DNA from: Sphingobacterium faecale
Lineage (GTDB): Bacteria; Bacteroidota; Bacteroidia; Sphingobacteriales; Sphingobacteriaceae
DNA length: 64,000 bases
NCBI RefSeq assembly: GCF_016746095.1
Contig: NZ_JAERTY010000011.1
Span: 1-64,000 of the forward strand
Direction of reading: 5' to 3'
Below the pieces are notes generated by a model. The model saw only the letters and a program-made list of their open reading frames with translations, did not search any database and had not been told where the DNA came from. Shown here in pieces: positions 24,610-31,571 of the stretch; within the stretch, counting starts at the first letter, position 1, and every line of letters begins with the position of its first letter. The position numbers were made by a program, and so were the translations under genes.

Positions 24610-25000
24610 ATGCTTGTAAATCAATCTCTTGTTGCTGACATAAAAGCTATTATATTCCAATCAAAGGACAAGGCTATACGTGCTGTCGATCATCAACGGA
24701 CGCTCATGTACTGGCATATCGGTAAACGTATATTTGAAGAAGAACAGGAAGGAAAAGAACGTGCCGAATACGGAACATTCCTAATCAAGTATCTTTCAGA
24801 ACAACTGCAACCGGAATTTGGAAGTGGTTTTTCTCCCCGTCAATTGGAGCGGTATAGACAATTTTATCGTGTCCAACTCAATTGCGTCCGCACTGCGGAC
24901 GCAATTGAGTTGGACACAGTATAAGTTACTATTAAGCGTTGATAATGAAGATAAAAGAGAGTTTTATATTGCCGAATATCTTAACTTATTGCTGCCTTAA
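24610..25000 (+). pseudogene. DUF1016/YhcG-type PDDEXK nuclease family gene, broken
   Basis: The first frame (24610-24924) reads as the DUF1016 N-terminal domain: QRTLMYWHIGKRIFEEEQEG, YGTFLIKYLSEQLQPEFG, FSPRQLERYRQFYR. Then sequence goes out of register. The family's next motif (ALRTQLSWTQYKLLLSV, NEDKREFYIAE) continues in another frame up to TAA 24998-25000. The shift lies exactly in a perfect palindrome at 24869-24917. The C-terminal nuclease domain is missing altogether, so the gene is doubly disrupted. Related intact genes are about 1 kb long and occur among restriction and defence genes. Confidence 0.75.
24869..24917. repeat. Perfect 49-bp palindrome inside the DUF1016 pseudogene
   Basis: 24-bp arms (24869-24892 and 24894-24917) are exact reverse complements with a single C at the centre. 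The right arm encodes the normal family sequence (LRTQLSWT). The left arm replaces the expected coding sequence. This looks like a template-switch copy of the right arm, and it causes the frameshift. Confidence 0.9.
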
Positions 25001-25202
25001 ATCTCCATACTTGGACACGTTTAATCCTATTGCGTGAAGGTAATGATATGTCATCTAAGGATACCACAATCTTTTCTTAGTGATCGTTTATTTCTTCTAA
25101 AGAAGCAAATGCTAAAAGGGGCTTTTTGATCATATTAAGTTTTAATTTCTTTATTCCAATTGTATGGTTTACCTTTGATCTATAATCAGTTGTTAACTAC
25201 GT
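25001..25202. other. Non-coding stretch between two broken genes
   Basis: This covers the part ahead of the sigma remnant. Only its promoter is recognisable; the rest is AT-rich with no frame I can support. Confidence 0.4.
25170..25177 (+). promoter_or_regulatory. -7 box of the truncated sigma gene
   Basis: TACCTTTG followed by CTATAA and CAGTTG, the same arrangement as upstream of the locus 2 sigma gene (15189). Confidence 0.5.
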
Positions 25203-25340
25203 ATGATACCCGCAGTTAATGAAATACACTTATTGAAACGATTGCATCAAGGGGATGACCTAGCATTTGAAGCCATCTATGAGAAATACAGTAGACCTAT
25301 AGTAGCTAAAAAGAGATGTTTATTGTTGAATAATATATAA
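25203..25340 (+). pseudogene. Truncated ECF sigma factor gene
   Basis: 45 codons: the start of region 2 (NEIHLLKRLHQGDDLAFEAIYEKYSRPIVAK) is clear, then an unrelated tail and a stop. It is a paralogue of the locus 2 and 3 sigma genes whose remainder, and any FecR/SusCD genes behind it, has been lost. The promoter is still recognisable. Confidence 0.75.
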
Positions 25341-25355
25341 AAACTATTATAAGAT

Positions 25356-26204
25356 ATGAATCCCTATGATCAAGGGCATCGAGATGCTAATTTAGGTTCA
25401 AATCCAGCCGGTGCCGGATACCATGGAAAAGAGTATGAAGAATATATGGCTGGTTATTATGCTACAGTATATGGCATGGAAGTTGGAAAGAATATTGGTG
25501 ATTCACTTGGGGCATTGGCAAACATCATCTTACTTTTAGCTTTTAGATTGCCGTTCCTGTATCCAGCAATTTTTATTTTCTATGCTTTCTGTAAATGGGG
25601 TCTTTACGGAAGTGGACTTGGTGATTTTATGGCTAATTTCTCAAGCTATATTATACCTTTAGGGTTGAGTATGCTATTTATATTTGTGCCGATAACCATT
25701 ATATGGTATAATTTATATCTTTATTTACGAGGTTTAGAGTTTGCACGATACATTTCTAAAAAACCAAATCAAATACTCTTTATCATACTAGGGGTTTATA
25801 CCGTTGTAGGCAGTAGCATGTTATTAATTGTAATGGTAAATGCTTTTCCGTTTACATATCAATATTATTGGATCAAATTATTGTTATTAGTTATAATTTT
25901 ACCTAATATATTTCGATATCCTATAGAATTCCATTGGAAATCTTATAGGGAAGGTAACTATTTCAAAAAATACAAGTATTTTCGAAAAGGTTTTTTGAGT
26001 CAAAAGCAAGATTCGAATCAACAGATAACGTTTGAAGAAGTAAAAATATTAAGTTGGAATATTCATGAAAAAATGAAATCAAGATTAAAGGTTGTAAAAG
26101 TAATATCCTATCTTGTAGCCATTGTGATTTTTCTATTACTAGATATACCTTCAGCAAGTTATACTTGGTATGCCTATATCCTTCCTAAAATTATGTCTTT
26201 TTAA
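25356..26204 (+). CDS. Integral membrane protein of unknown function
   Basis: 282 residues. A glycine/tyrosine-rich soluble N-terminus (about 1-48, with DQGHRDANLGSNPAGAGYHG) is followed by about five to six membrane helices (about 50-80, 95-125, 140-162, 168-185, 245-265). Between helices four/five and the last lies a basic cytoplasmic-looking loop (KSYREGNYFKKYKYFRKGF). I recognise no family. The coding sequence is strongly AT-rich compared with the SusCD loci and lies directly after the broken sigma gene, as expected for acquired DNA. Confidence 0.6.
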   Translation: MNPYDQGHRDANLGSNPAGAGYHGKEYEEYMAGYYATVYGMEVGKNIGDSLGALANIILLLAFRLPFLYPAIFIFYAFCKWGLYGSGLGDFMANFSSYIIPLGLSMLFIFVPITIIWYNLYLYLRGLEFARYISKKPNQILFIILGVYTVVGSSMLLIVMVNAFPFTYQYYWIKLLLLVIILPNIFRYPIEFHWKSYREGNYFKKYKYFRKGFLSQKQDSNQQITFEEVKILSWNIHEKMKSRLKVVKVISYLVAIVIFLLLDIPSASYTWYAYILPKIMSF

Positions 26205-26249
26205 TGTATCATTTGACTATTTGATCACAACTATTGATTCTGAATGATT

Positions 26250-28142
26250 TTACCAAAGATCTTTTTCTTTGACGGTCATGATCATCTCTCCTTTTTGATT
26301 GATATATCCTCGTTTCGTGATATTGTTGTTTTTTATTGTTGCTAAAGTTAAGTTAGATATAGGGTCAAATAGGCCATGAATTGTTCCTGTTTGTCCCGTT
26401 TTATTTGATGTGCAAACAATTGTTTCTCCCTGTAGATTTACAATCCTTTCTTCCTTTCCGTAGTCTACGATAATCTTCATGAGGTTATTAATGACGTCTG
26501 AATTGTTGACATAAAAACGGACTTGACTGTTCTCTGCCAACTTTTCATCAAAGCAGTACATTTTTCCATCTTTGTTTAAAATCATTAACCTTGACTTTTT
26601 GGGATAACAAGATTGAGACCAGAAAGCAACTCCTCCTCTAAAGAAACTGCGCTCCTGAAGATGGATATAATCGTCATAAACAAAAGAACTTACAGTTCTC
26701 CGATGGTTCATTAACTGTGGCGTATAAGTGCACTTTTCATCTTTTCGTATATAAATTACTTCTTTTCCAGTTTTGTCTATATAGACATAATCAAACTGAT
26801 TTTGACTTAAAGGTCGGACTAGTGCTAAACCTTCGCTGAAAACAGAAGGCCTATTGCTAAATTTATGTTCAATGACCAGTTCGCCTTTGGTGTTAATAAA
26901 TCCCCATTTTAATTTACCAAACTCATCATACTTCGCAACCGGAGCTAGGCCTTCGTTGAATACGCCAGCTTCAGGATATTTCGGTTCTATCTTAATATTT
27001 CCTGCCTTATCGGAATAACCATTCAACACTTGATGTACTGCTGAGGCTACTTTAACTGTTTTTATTTTATATAGATTATCCGGATGATCTACTTCATTAA
27101 ATAGCATCTCGATCTCATATCGTGTTAAATTTCGTGTATAGGTTAGGTACTCGACTCTTTTATTCTTGCTTACAACTTTATGTCCACTACAACCGCTTAA
27201 ATGATCATACGTAAATGGTGCTACAATCTCCAGTTTTGTATTTAATACACCGTATTTTCCTGTTTGAATATCTTTGGCTACTAATAAGCCATTTTTGAAT
27301 CCATAGGTATCCCAAGAGGACCCTTTGATGGGTAAATTGTAGTCAAAAGCACCTGGATCACAGTTTTCCGCATAGCTAAAAACATATTTATTGTAAGGGA
27401 TAACTAGATCGCCCGTCGCATTAATCAGTGCATGAGAGGAGCCTTTTGTGATGACGGCATAGCCGTCACTGAAGTTAAATAACTGATCTGCATCTAGCAT
27501 TTTTATGTTTTCAACTATTCTTATACTTTTATCGTCGTTTAGATTTTCACTTCTTTGCGGATTGTTTGCTAATACAGTTGTGTTATTTGTTTGAGGGGTA
27601 TCGGTCGGTTGCTGTTTATTATAGAAATTGACCACAGCTAAATTGTGCTGCTTTAGCACAATTAAACCAGGATTATTAGCAGCTAATTTATCATATATTT
27701 TCTTTTTTACAAGACTAAAGTGTGCTTGTATTAAGGAACCTTCTTCCATAGCACTGTATTTTCCTGCCAGAATAATATCCTCACCCAACTGCAAAAGGTG
27801 AAAGTCAAATTCACCACTTGTTAAACTCAAATTCTCATCCGTCGGAAAAACATCAGTTAAAAAGAATCCTATATCTTCATTGCTTTTGTACTTAACATCG
27901 ACGTATTTGAAATATTTCTGTTTTTTATCGGTGAAATTTCTTAAATAAAACTCGACTTGTGAGGCGTTAGCGGCTTCCCAATTTCCTAATCCAATCATCA
28001 TATCTCCTTCAAAAGTTTTATCTCCTTTTGTCATAATTAATTTACCTTGCCATTTCCCTTTTAATCCGTTCGGAACTTGAGAAAATGTATATACAGGAAT
28101 AACGAATAGTAGGAATAATATCGCTGTTAGGTTTCTAATCAT
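26250..28142 (-). CDS. WG-repeat-containing exported protein
   Basis: 630 residues from ATG 28142, chosen because it starts a clean signal peptide (MIRNLTAILFLLFVIPVYTFSQ). The open frame runs on to 28340 without signal features. Residues about 25-190 form a beta-rich domain (NGLKGKWQGKLIMTKGDKTF) unlike WG repeats. From about 230 on there are degenerate WG/KWG repeats (LINATGDLVIPYNKYVF, EFGKLKWGFINTKGELVIEH, VYIDKTGKEV, YINQKGEMIMTV). WG repeats build open beta solenoids thought to serve as binding surfaces. The ligand is unknown. AT-rich like its neighbour. Confidence 0.75.
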   Translation of the reverse strand: MIRNLTAILFLLFVIPVYTFSQVPNGLKGKWQGKLIMTKGDKTFEGDMMIGLGNWEAANASQVEFYLRNFTDKKQKYFKYVDVKYKSNEDIGFFLTDVFPTDENLSLTSGEFDFHLLQLGEDIILAGKYSAMEEGSLIQAHFSLVKKKIYDKLAANNPGLIVLKQHNLAVVNFYNKQQPTDTPQTNNTTVLANNPQRSENLNDDKSIRIVENIKMLDADQLFNFSDGYAVITKGSSHALINATGDLVIPYNKYVFSYAENCDPGAFDYNLPIKGSSWDTYGFKNGLLVAKDIQTGKYGVLNTKLEIVAPFTYDHLSGCSGHKVVSKNKRVEYLTYTRNLTRYEIEMLFNEVDHPDNLYKIKTVKVASAVHQVLNGYSDKAGNIKIEPKYPEAGVFNEGLAPVAKYDEFGKLKWGFINTKGELVIEHKFSNRPSVFSEGLALVRPLSQNQFDYVYIDKTGKEVIYIRKDEKCTYTPQLMNHRRTVSSFVYDDYIHLQERSFFRGGVAFWSQSCYPKKSRLMILNKDGKMYCFDEKLAENSQVRFYVNNSDVINNLMKIIVDYGKEERIVNLQGETIVCTSNKTGQTGTIHGLFDPISNLTLATIKNNNITKRGYINQKGEMIMTVKEKDLW

Positions 28143-28456
28143 CTTGTCATAAGTTTTTGATTTAAACAAATATAGCTTAATTTTTTTCATTTGTCTTTTA
28201 GTTATGAAATCAATTTCGATCAGCCTATCGGTTTTGGCTTTTTCCGTAAATTCGTTGCTAATATCTTTCTGAACGGTAGGATGTTTTTTGAGTAACGGAC
28301 TAAGATTTTCACTATAAACTGATGACGCTTTGAAGAGCATAGACCGGATTATAAGTCGGTGCCAGAGGTGGTGATTTTGCGGTGCCAGGTAGTATGAGGC
28401 CTGCGTACGGTCATACTTATATAGGGCGGAGCGTAATAATAGGTAAAGGATGTGCC
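28143..28456. other. Intergenic region between divergent WG-repeat and LytTR genes
   Basis: The WG frame stays open here to 28340 and the LytTR frame back to 28382, but neither extension looks like protein. I see no clear operator or terminator. Confidence 0.4.
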
Positions 28457-29161
28457 ATGATCTTGAACTGTTTGTTGATATATCCGGATTGTAGTGCTGC
28501 TGTCGTACTGCAGCAGTATATCGCCTGTATGGAAGGGATCGCCGAAGTGCAGCGACTACCGGATGTATATACCGCGTTGCGTAAGCTGGGTAATAGGGAA
28601 ATTGTAACCGATATTATTTTTGTGGCTTTGCCGGAGGCGCCTGAATCGCTATGGCCTGCTGTAAAACAACTGCACAGATACGGTACGCTGATCTGTATCG
28701 GTAATGATCCGGCCCAGGCGGCGGAGGCTTATCGCGTACATGCGGTCGATTTTTTGCTGGAACCGATGGCATACTCCCATTTTATGGAAGCGATCTACAA
28801 GGCTAGGGCAGTGCTGGCGGCCCGGCAAAAAACGATGCCCTACATCTTTGTCCGGGAGTCGATGAAAGGGATACTGGTCAGCATCGATATAGCAGCTATA
28901 CAATACCTGGAGTGTCTGGGCAATTATGTAAAGATATTCTACGAAAAGGACAGCTATCACTTGGTGCACCGGTCGATGCGCAGGTTATTGCAGCTGTTGC
29001 CGGCTTGTAGATTCTGCCGTATAGAGCAGTCTTATGCGGTACATATCGACTATATCCGTGACGTGGATGCGGATGTGGTGACCCTGAAGAATGGAGTGAT
29101 GCTGAAAATCGGCAATAATTTTAGAAAGGCGTTTTTGAAGCGGCTGGTCGCCGTAGAATGA
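28457..29161 (+). CDS. LytTR-family response regulator with degenerate receiver
   Basis: 234 residues from ATG 28457; 25 earlier in-frame codons are not family-like. Residues about 1-118 align with a receiver fold in general shape (LNCLLIYPD start, EAYRVHAVDFLLEPM near the end). However, the acidic DD/DE pair at the start is replaced by YPD, and the phospho-acceptor position (normally FLDI.MP) reads FVALPE. Residues about 130-234 form an intact LytTR DNA-binding domain (YIFVRESMKGILVSID, YLECLGNYVKIF, RRLLQLLPACRFCRIEQSY). It probably acts without phosphorylation. A fragment of a paralogue lies at 10851-11105. There is no histidine kinase nearby. Confidence 0.82.
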   Translation: MILNCLLIYPDCSAAVVLQQYIACMEGIAEVQRLPDVYTALRKLGNREIVTDIIFVALPEAPESLWPAVKQLHRYGTLICIGNDPAQAAEAYRVHAVDFLLEPMAYSHFMEAIYKARAVLAARQKTMPYIFVRESMKGILVSIDIAAIQYLECLGNYVKIFYEKDSYHLVHRSMRRLLQLLPACRFCRIEQSYAVHIDYIRDVDADVVTLKNGVMLKIGNNFRKAFLKRLVAVE

Positions 29162-29162
29162 A

Positions 29163-29191
29163 AAAATAGAGAGTCATCGACTCTCTATTTT
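29163..29191. terminator. Bidirectional terminator between LytTR gene and rpsU
   Basis: Perfect 13-bp stem (AAAATAGAGAGTC with GACTCTCTATTTT), 3-nt loop, A/T-rich flanks on both sides. It serves two convergent genes. Confidence 0.85.
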
Positions 29192-29202
29192 GCTAACAGA
29201 AC

Positions 29203-29394
29203 TTATATGTTCTCTTGGGCCATAGCTTGTTTATAAATAGCTTTTTTGCGCTGTGTCCGTTTGGCTACAGATTTCTTGACGTAAGCCTGGCGCTCACGTA
29301 GCTCTTTTATTACCCCGGTATTGTTGAACTTCTTCTTTAAGCGTTTTAATGCGCGGTCCAAAGATTCTCCTTCTTTTACATGTACAATAATCAT
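29203..29394 (-). CDS. rpsU: 30S ribosomal protein bS21
   Basis: 63 residues with the bS21 pattern: VHVKEGESLDRALKRLKKKF, then the basic helix RERQAYVKKSVAKRTQRKKA. bS21 sits at the 30S platform near the 3' end of 16S rRNA. In Bacteroidota it helps sequester the anti-Shine-Dalgarno sequence. The gene is monocistronic. It carries a full Shine-Dalgarno (29405-29412), unlike nearly every other gene here, as expected if its own translation depends on ribosomes with a free anti-SD. Confidence 0.97.
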   Translation of the reverse strand: MIIVHVKEGESLDRALKRLKKKFNNTGVIKELRERQAYVKKSVAKRTQRKKAIYKQAMAQENI

Positions 29395-29404
29395 TTCCTA
29401 ATAT

Positions 29405-29412
29405 ACCTCCTT
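29405..29412 (-). promoter_or_regulatory. Strong Shine-Dalgarno of rpsU (AAGGAGGT)
   Basis: AAGGAGGT on the minus strand ends 10 nt before the rpsU ATG and is fully complementary to the anti-SD. It is consistent with the known bS21 autoregulation in this phylum, where ribosomes lacking bS21 expose the anti-SD. Confidence 0.9.
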
Positions 29413-29486
29413 TCTTTCGCTTTAAATGATAAGTAGGGAATGTACCCTTTTTAAATGGCTTTAACAAATTGGATAGGATAAAAATG

Positions 29487-29515
29487 AAAAACGCACTAGA
29501 GAATAATGCGTTTTT
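29487..29515. terminator. Terminator-like hairpin between divergent rpsU and sigma genes
   Basis: AAAAACGCA pairs with TGCGTTTTT (9 bp). It lies 93 bp upstream of rpsU and 86 bp upstream of the sigma gene, where no gene ends. Its left arm, AAAAACGCACTA, is identical to that of the terminator at 37961-37990. It may be an attenuator in the rpsU or sigma leader, or a leftover of a lost gene. Confidence 0.55.
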
Positions 29516-29600
29516 ATAAGTTATAGCTGTATCTTTAGCCTATATTTAACAAAAACCTGAATATTTTAATATTCGTACACAACAACCATTTATTCAAATC

Positions 29601-30197
29601 GTGGGATCGACCGGACATGAATATAACGAACCTGTGCTGCTGTCTAAATTACGGGAGGGAGACCAACGCGCGTTTAAGCGGTTGTATGATCATTTTAAAA
29701 TGGGCCTGGCGAACAGTCTGGTACGGGTGCTGCGGGACGATGAATTGGCCAAGGATGTACTGCAGGAGCTTTTTATACGGGTATGGAATAACAGGGAGAC
29801 TATAGATCCCCAGCTTTCTTTTAAGGCTTACCTCTACCGGATCGCTCAGAACCTGGTCGTGGACTATTACCGTAAGGCTGCACGGGATAAATCGCTGCAG
29901 GCGCTGATGCTGCAGGAGGAAGGCTGGTACTCTCATGTGGAAGAACAACTGGATAAAAAGGAGAATGCCGCGATGCTCCATGCACTGCTACAGAAGCTGC
30001 CCGAACAGCAGCGACGAGCCTATGTCTTGCACAAAATCGAAGAAAAATCCCATCAGGAAATCAGCGAGATCATGCAGATCTCGGCTTCTACGGTCAATAA
30101 GCATATCCACTATGCCCATCGGTTTGTTAAAGCGCAACTGATACAGTCTCCCTTTTATTTGCGTGCACTGCTGATAGGACTGATGATGACCTTATAA
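29601..30197 (+). CDS. ECF RNA polymerase sigma factor (locus 3)
   Basis: 198 residues. The start is GTG 29601; no ATG exists in frame back to the preceding stop. Region 2 (FKRLYDHFKMGLANSLVRVL, VLQELFIRVWNNRETI, YRIAQNLVVDYYRKA) and region 4 (LPEQQRRAYVLHKIEEKSHQEI, MQISASTVNKHIHYA) are complete. It is of the same type as the locus 2 factor, followed by its FecR partner after 84 bp. A TATCTTTA at 29530-29537 is a possible -7 box. Confidence 0.92.
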   Translation: MGSTGHEYNEPVLLSKLREGDQRAFKRLYDHFKMGLANSLVRVLRDDELAKDVLQELFIRVWNNRETIDPQLSFKAYLYRIAQNLVVDYYRKAARDKSLQALMLQEEGWYSHVEEQLDKKENAAMLHALLQKLPEQQRRAYVLHKIEEKSHQEISEIMQISASTVNKHIHYAHRFVKAQLIQSPFYLRALLIGLMMTL

Positions 30198-30281
30198 TCT
30201 TTTTAATTTTTTTCTACTTTCTTATGGATACTTTTTTTCCGGGGAGCGTATATAGGGTAAAGACGGACCAATATACCAGCG

Positions 30282-31445
30282 ATGGAAAGAACAGAGAAAG
30301 AAATAGAACAGATGTATCTCCGGTTTCTGGAGGGGGAATGTAATGCGAATGAGCTGCAGGAACTCTTGGATTATTTGGAGACGCACGGTACCGGATCGCC
30401 GCTAACGGAGGCGATAGGCCGTGCATTGCTGTCGTCCGACCAGGCTTCGGTAAAAACGCAGGCACGTGCCGCAAAAATTGTCAAAGAGACGGACGCTTAC
30501 CTGGAGACGGTGCTTTTTGCGCCCAACCAAACAGCGCGGGTAAGGCGGCTTTGGATGGCACGCGTGAGCGCGGTGGCGGTTATGCTGTTATTGGTCGGAA
30601 TGGGATTTTGGTATGTGCTGTATAAAGGGAATGAAAACGGGCATGTAGAGGAGGTGTCCGTTGCTGCTGATGTACTCCCCGGGACCAGGAAGGCATCTTT
30701 GGTGCTGTCCGATGGCAGTAGCTACGAGTTGGATACACTCGAGGGCGGGATAAAAACTACTGATAATCAGATTTATTATGGAAGTGGAGCCGCAGTAACA
30801 GCACGCCTTGCGGACCTGCAAGCGACGGTGTATGCACCGCGGGGAGGCGAATATAAGGTAGACCTGGCGGATGGAAGTGAAGTGTGGCTTAACGCCGATT
30901 CGAAGCTCACCTACCCGCTTTCGTTTTCGGGCAATACGCGCTTGGTGGAGGTAGAAGGAGAGGCTTATTTTAATGTGCATTATGATGCAGCAAGACCTTT
31001 TATAGTGCGTAGCAAAGGACAGGAAGTGAAGGTGCTGGGTACCACATTTGTTGTACACAGTTACCCGGCAGAGGAGGTACAGACCACCCTGGTATCGGGG
31101 CGTGTGGAGGTGCATGTGGACGGGCAGTCTAAGGTTACACTGCTACCGGGACAGCAACTGGCGGTAGATAAGGGTAGGAAGGAACTGCGGGAGGTGAATA
31201 TCGAAGCTTATACGGGCTGGAAAAACGGCTTGTTTATATTTCACGATATACCATTGGCCACGGTGTTGCCACAGCTGGCACGTTGGTACGATATTGAGGT
31301 GCCGACCCAAGGCATCCCTGAAGTGAAGGTATTTGGGGAAATCGATCGGAACACGAAACTGTCTGAAGTCGTGCACCTGCTCGAAACGGCGACCGATGTC
31401 CGGTTTAAAATAGAAGAAAGGAGGCTGGTGATCAAAAGAAAATAA
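30282..31445 (+). CDS. FecR-family anti-sigma factor (locus 3)
   Basis: 387 residues: sigma-binding cytoplasmic part (about 1-85), membrane helix (MARVSAVAVMLLLVGMGFWYV, about 89-110), periplasmic FecR domain (about 185-285: YAPRGGEYKVDLADGSEVWL, LTYPLSFSGNTRLVEVEGEAYF, VKVLGTTFVVHSY), then DUF4974 (about 318-386). An extra segment after the helix (DVLPGTRKASLVLSDGSSYEL) is typical of the longer FecR type shared with locus 4. It is the signal relay between the locus 3 SusC and sigma factor. Confidence 0.93.
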   Translation: MERTEKEIEQMYLRFLEGECNANELQELLDYLETHGTGSPLTEAIGRALLSSDQASVKTQARAAKIVKETDAYLETVLFAPNQTARVRRLWMARVSAVAVMLLLVGMGFWYVLYKGNENGHVEEVSVAADVLPGTRKASLVLSDGSSYELDTLEGGIKTTDNQIYYGSGAAVTARLADLQATVYAPRGGEYKVDLADGSEVWLNADSKLTYPLSFSGNTRLVEVEGEAYFNVHYDAARPFIVRSKGQEVKVLGTTFVVHSYPAEEVQTTLVSGRVEVHVDGQSKVTLLPGQQLAVDKGRKELREVNIEAYTGWKNGLFIFHDIPLATVLPQLARWYDIEVPTQGIPEVKVFGEIDRNTKLSEVVHLLETATDVRFKIEERRLVIKRK

Positions 31446-31571
31446 ATAGAGGAACTGGCCTATAGGATGAAACCGGAAGTGCTAGCAACACCCCCGGTCG
31501 ATGTCTGGCCGCTATAAGATAATATCGCTGAATGAATTAATCTAGTATACTAACCAAACATTAACAAATGT

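Noticed and set aside
29601..29640. ATG at 29616 as start of the locus 3 sigma factor
   Set aside because: It is out of frame with the conserved sigma regions; GTG 29601 is the only usual start in frame.
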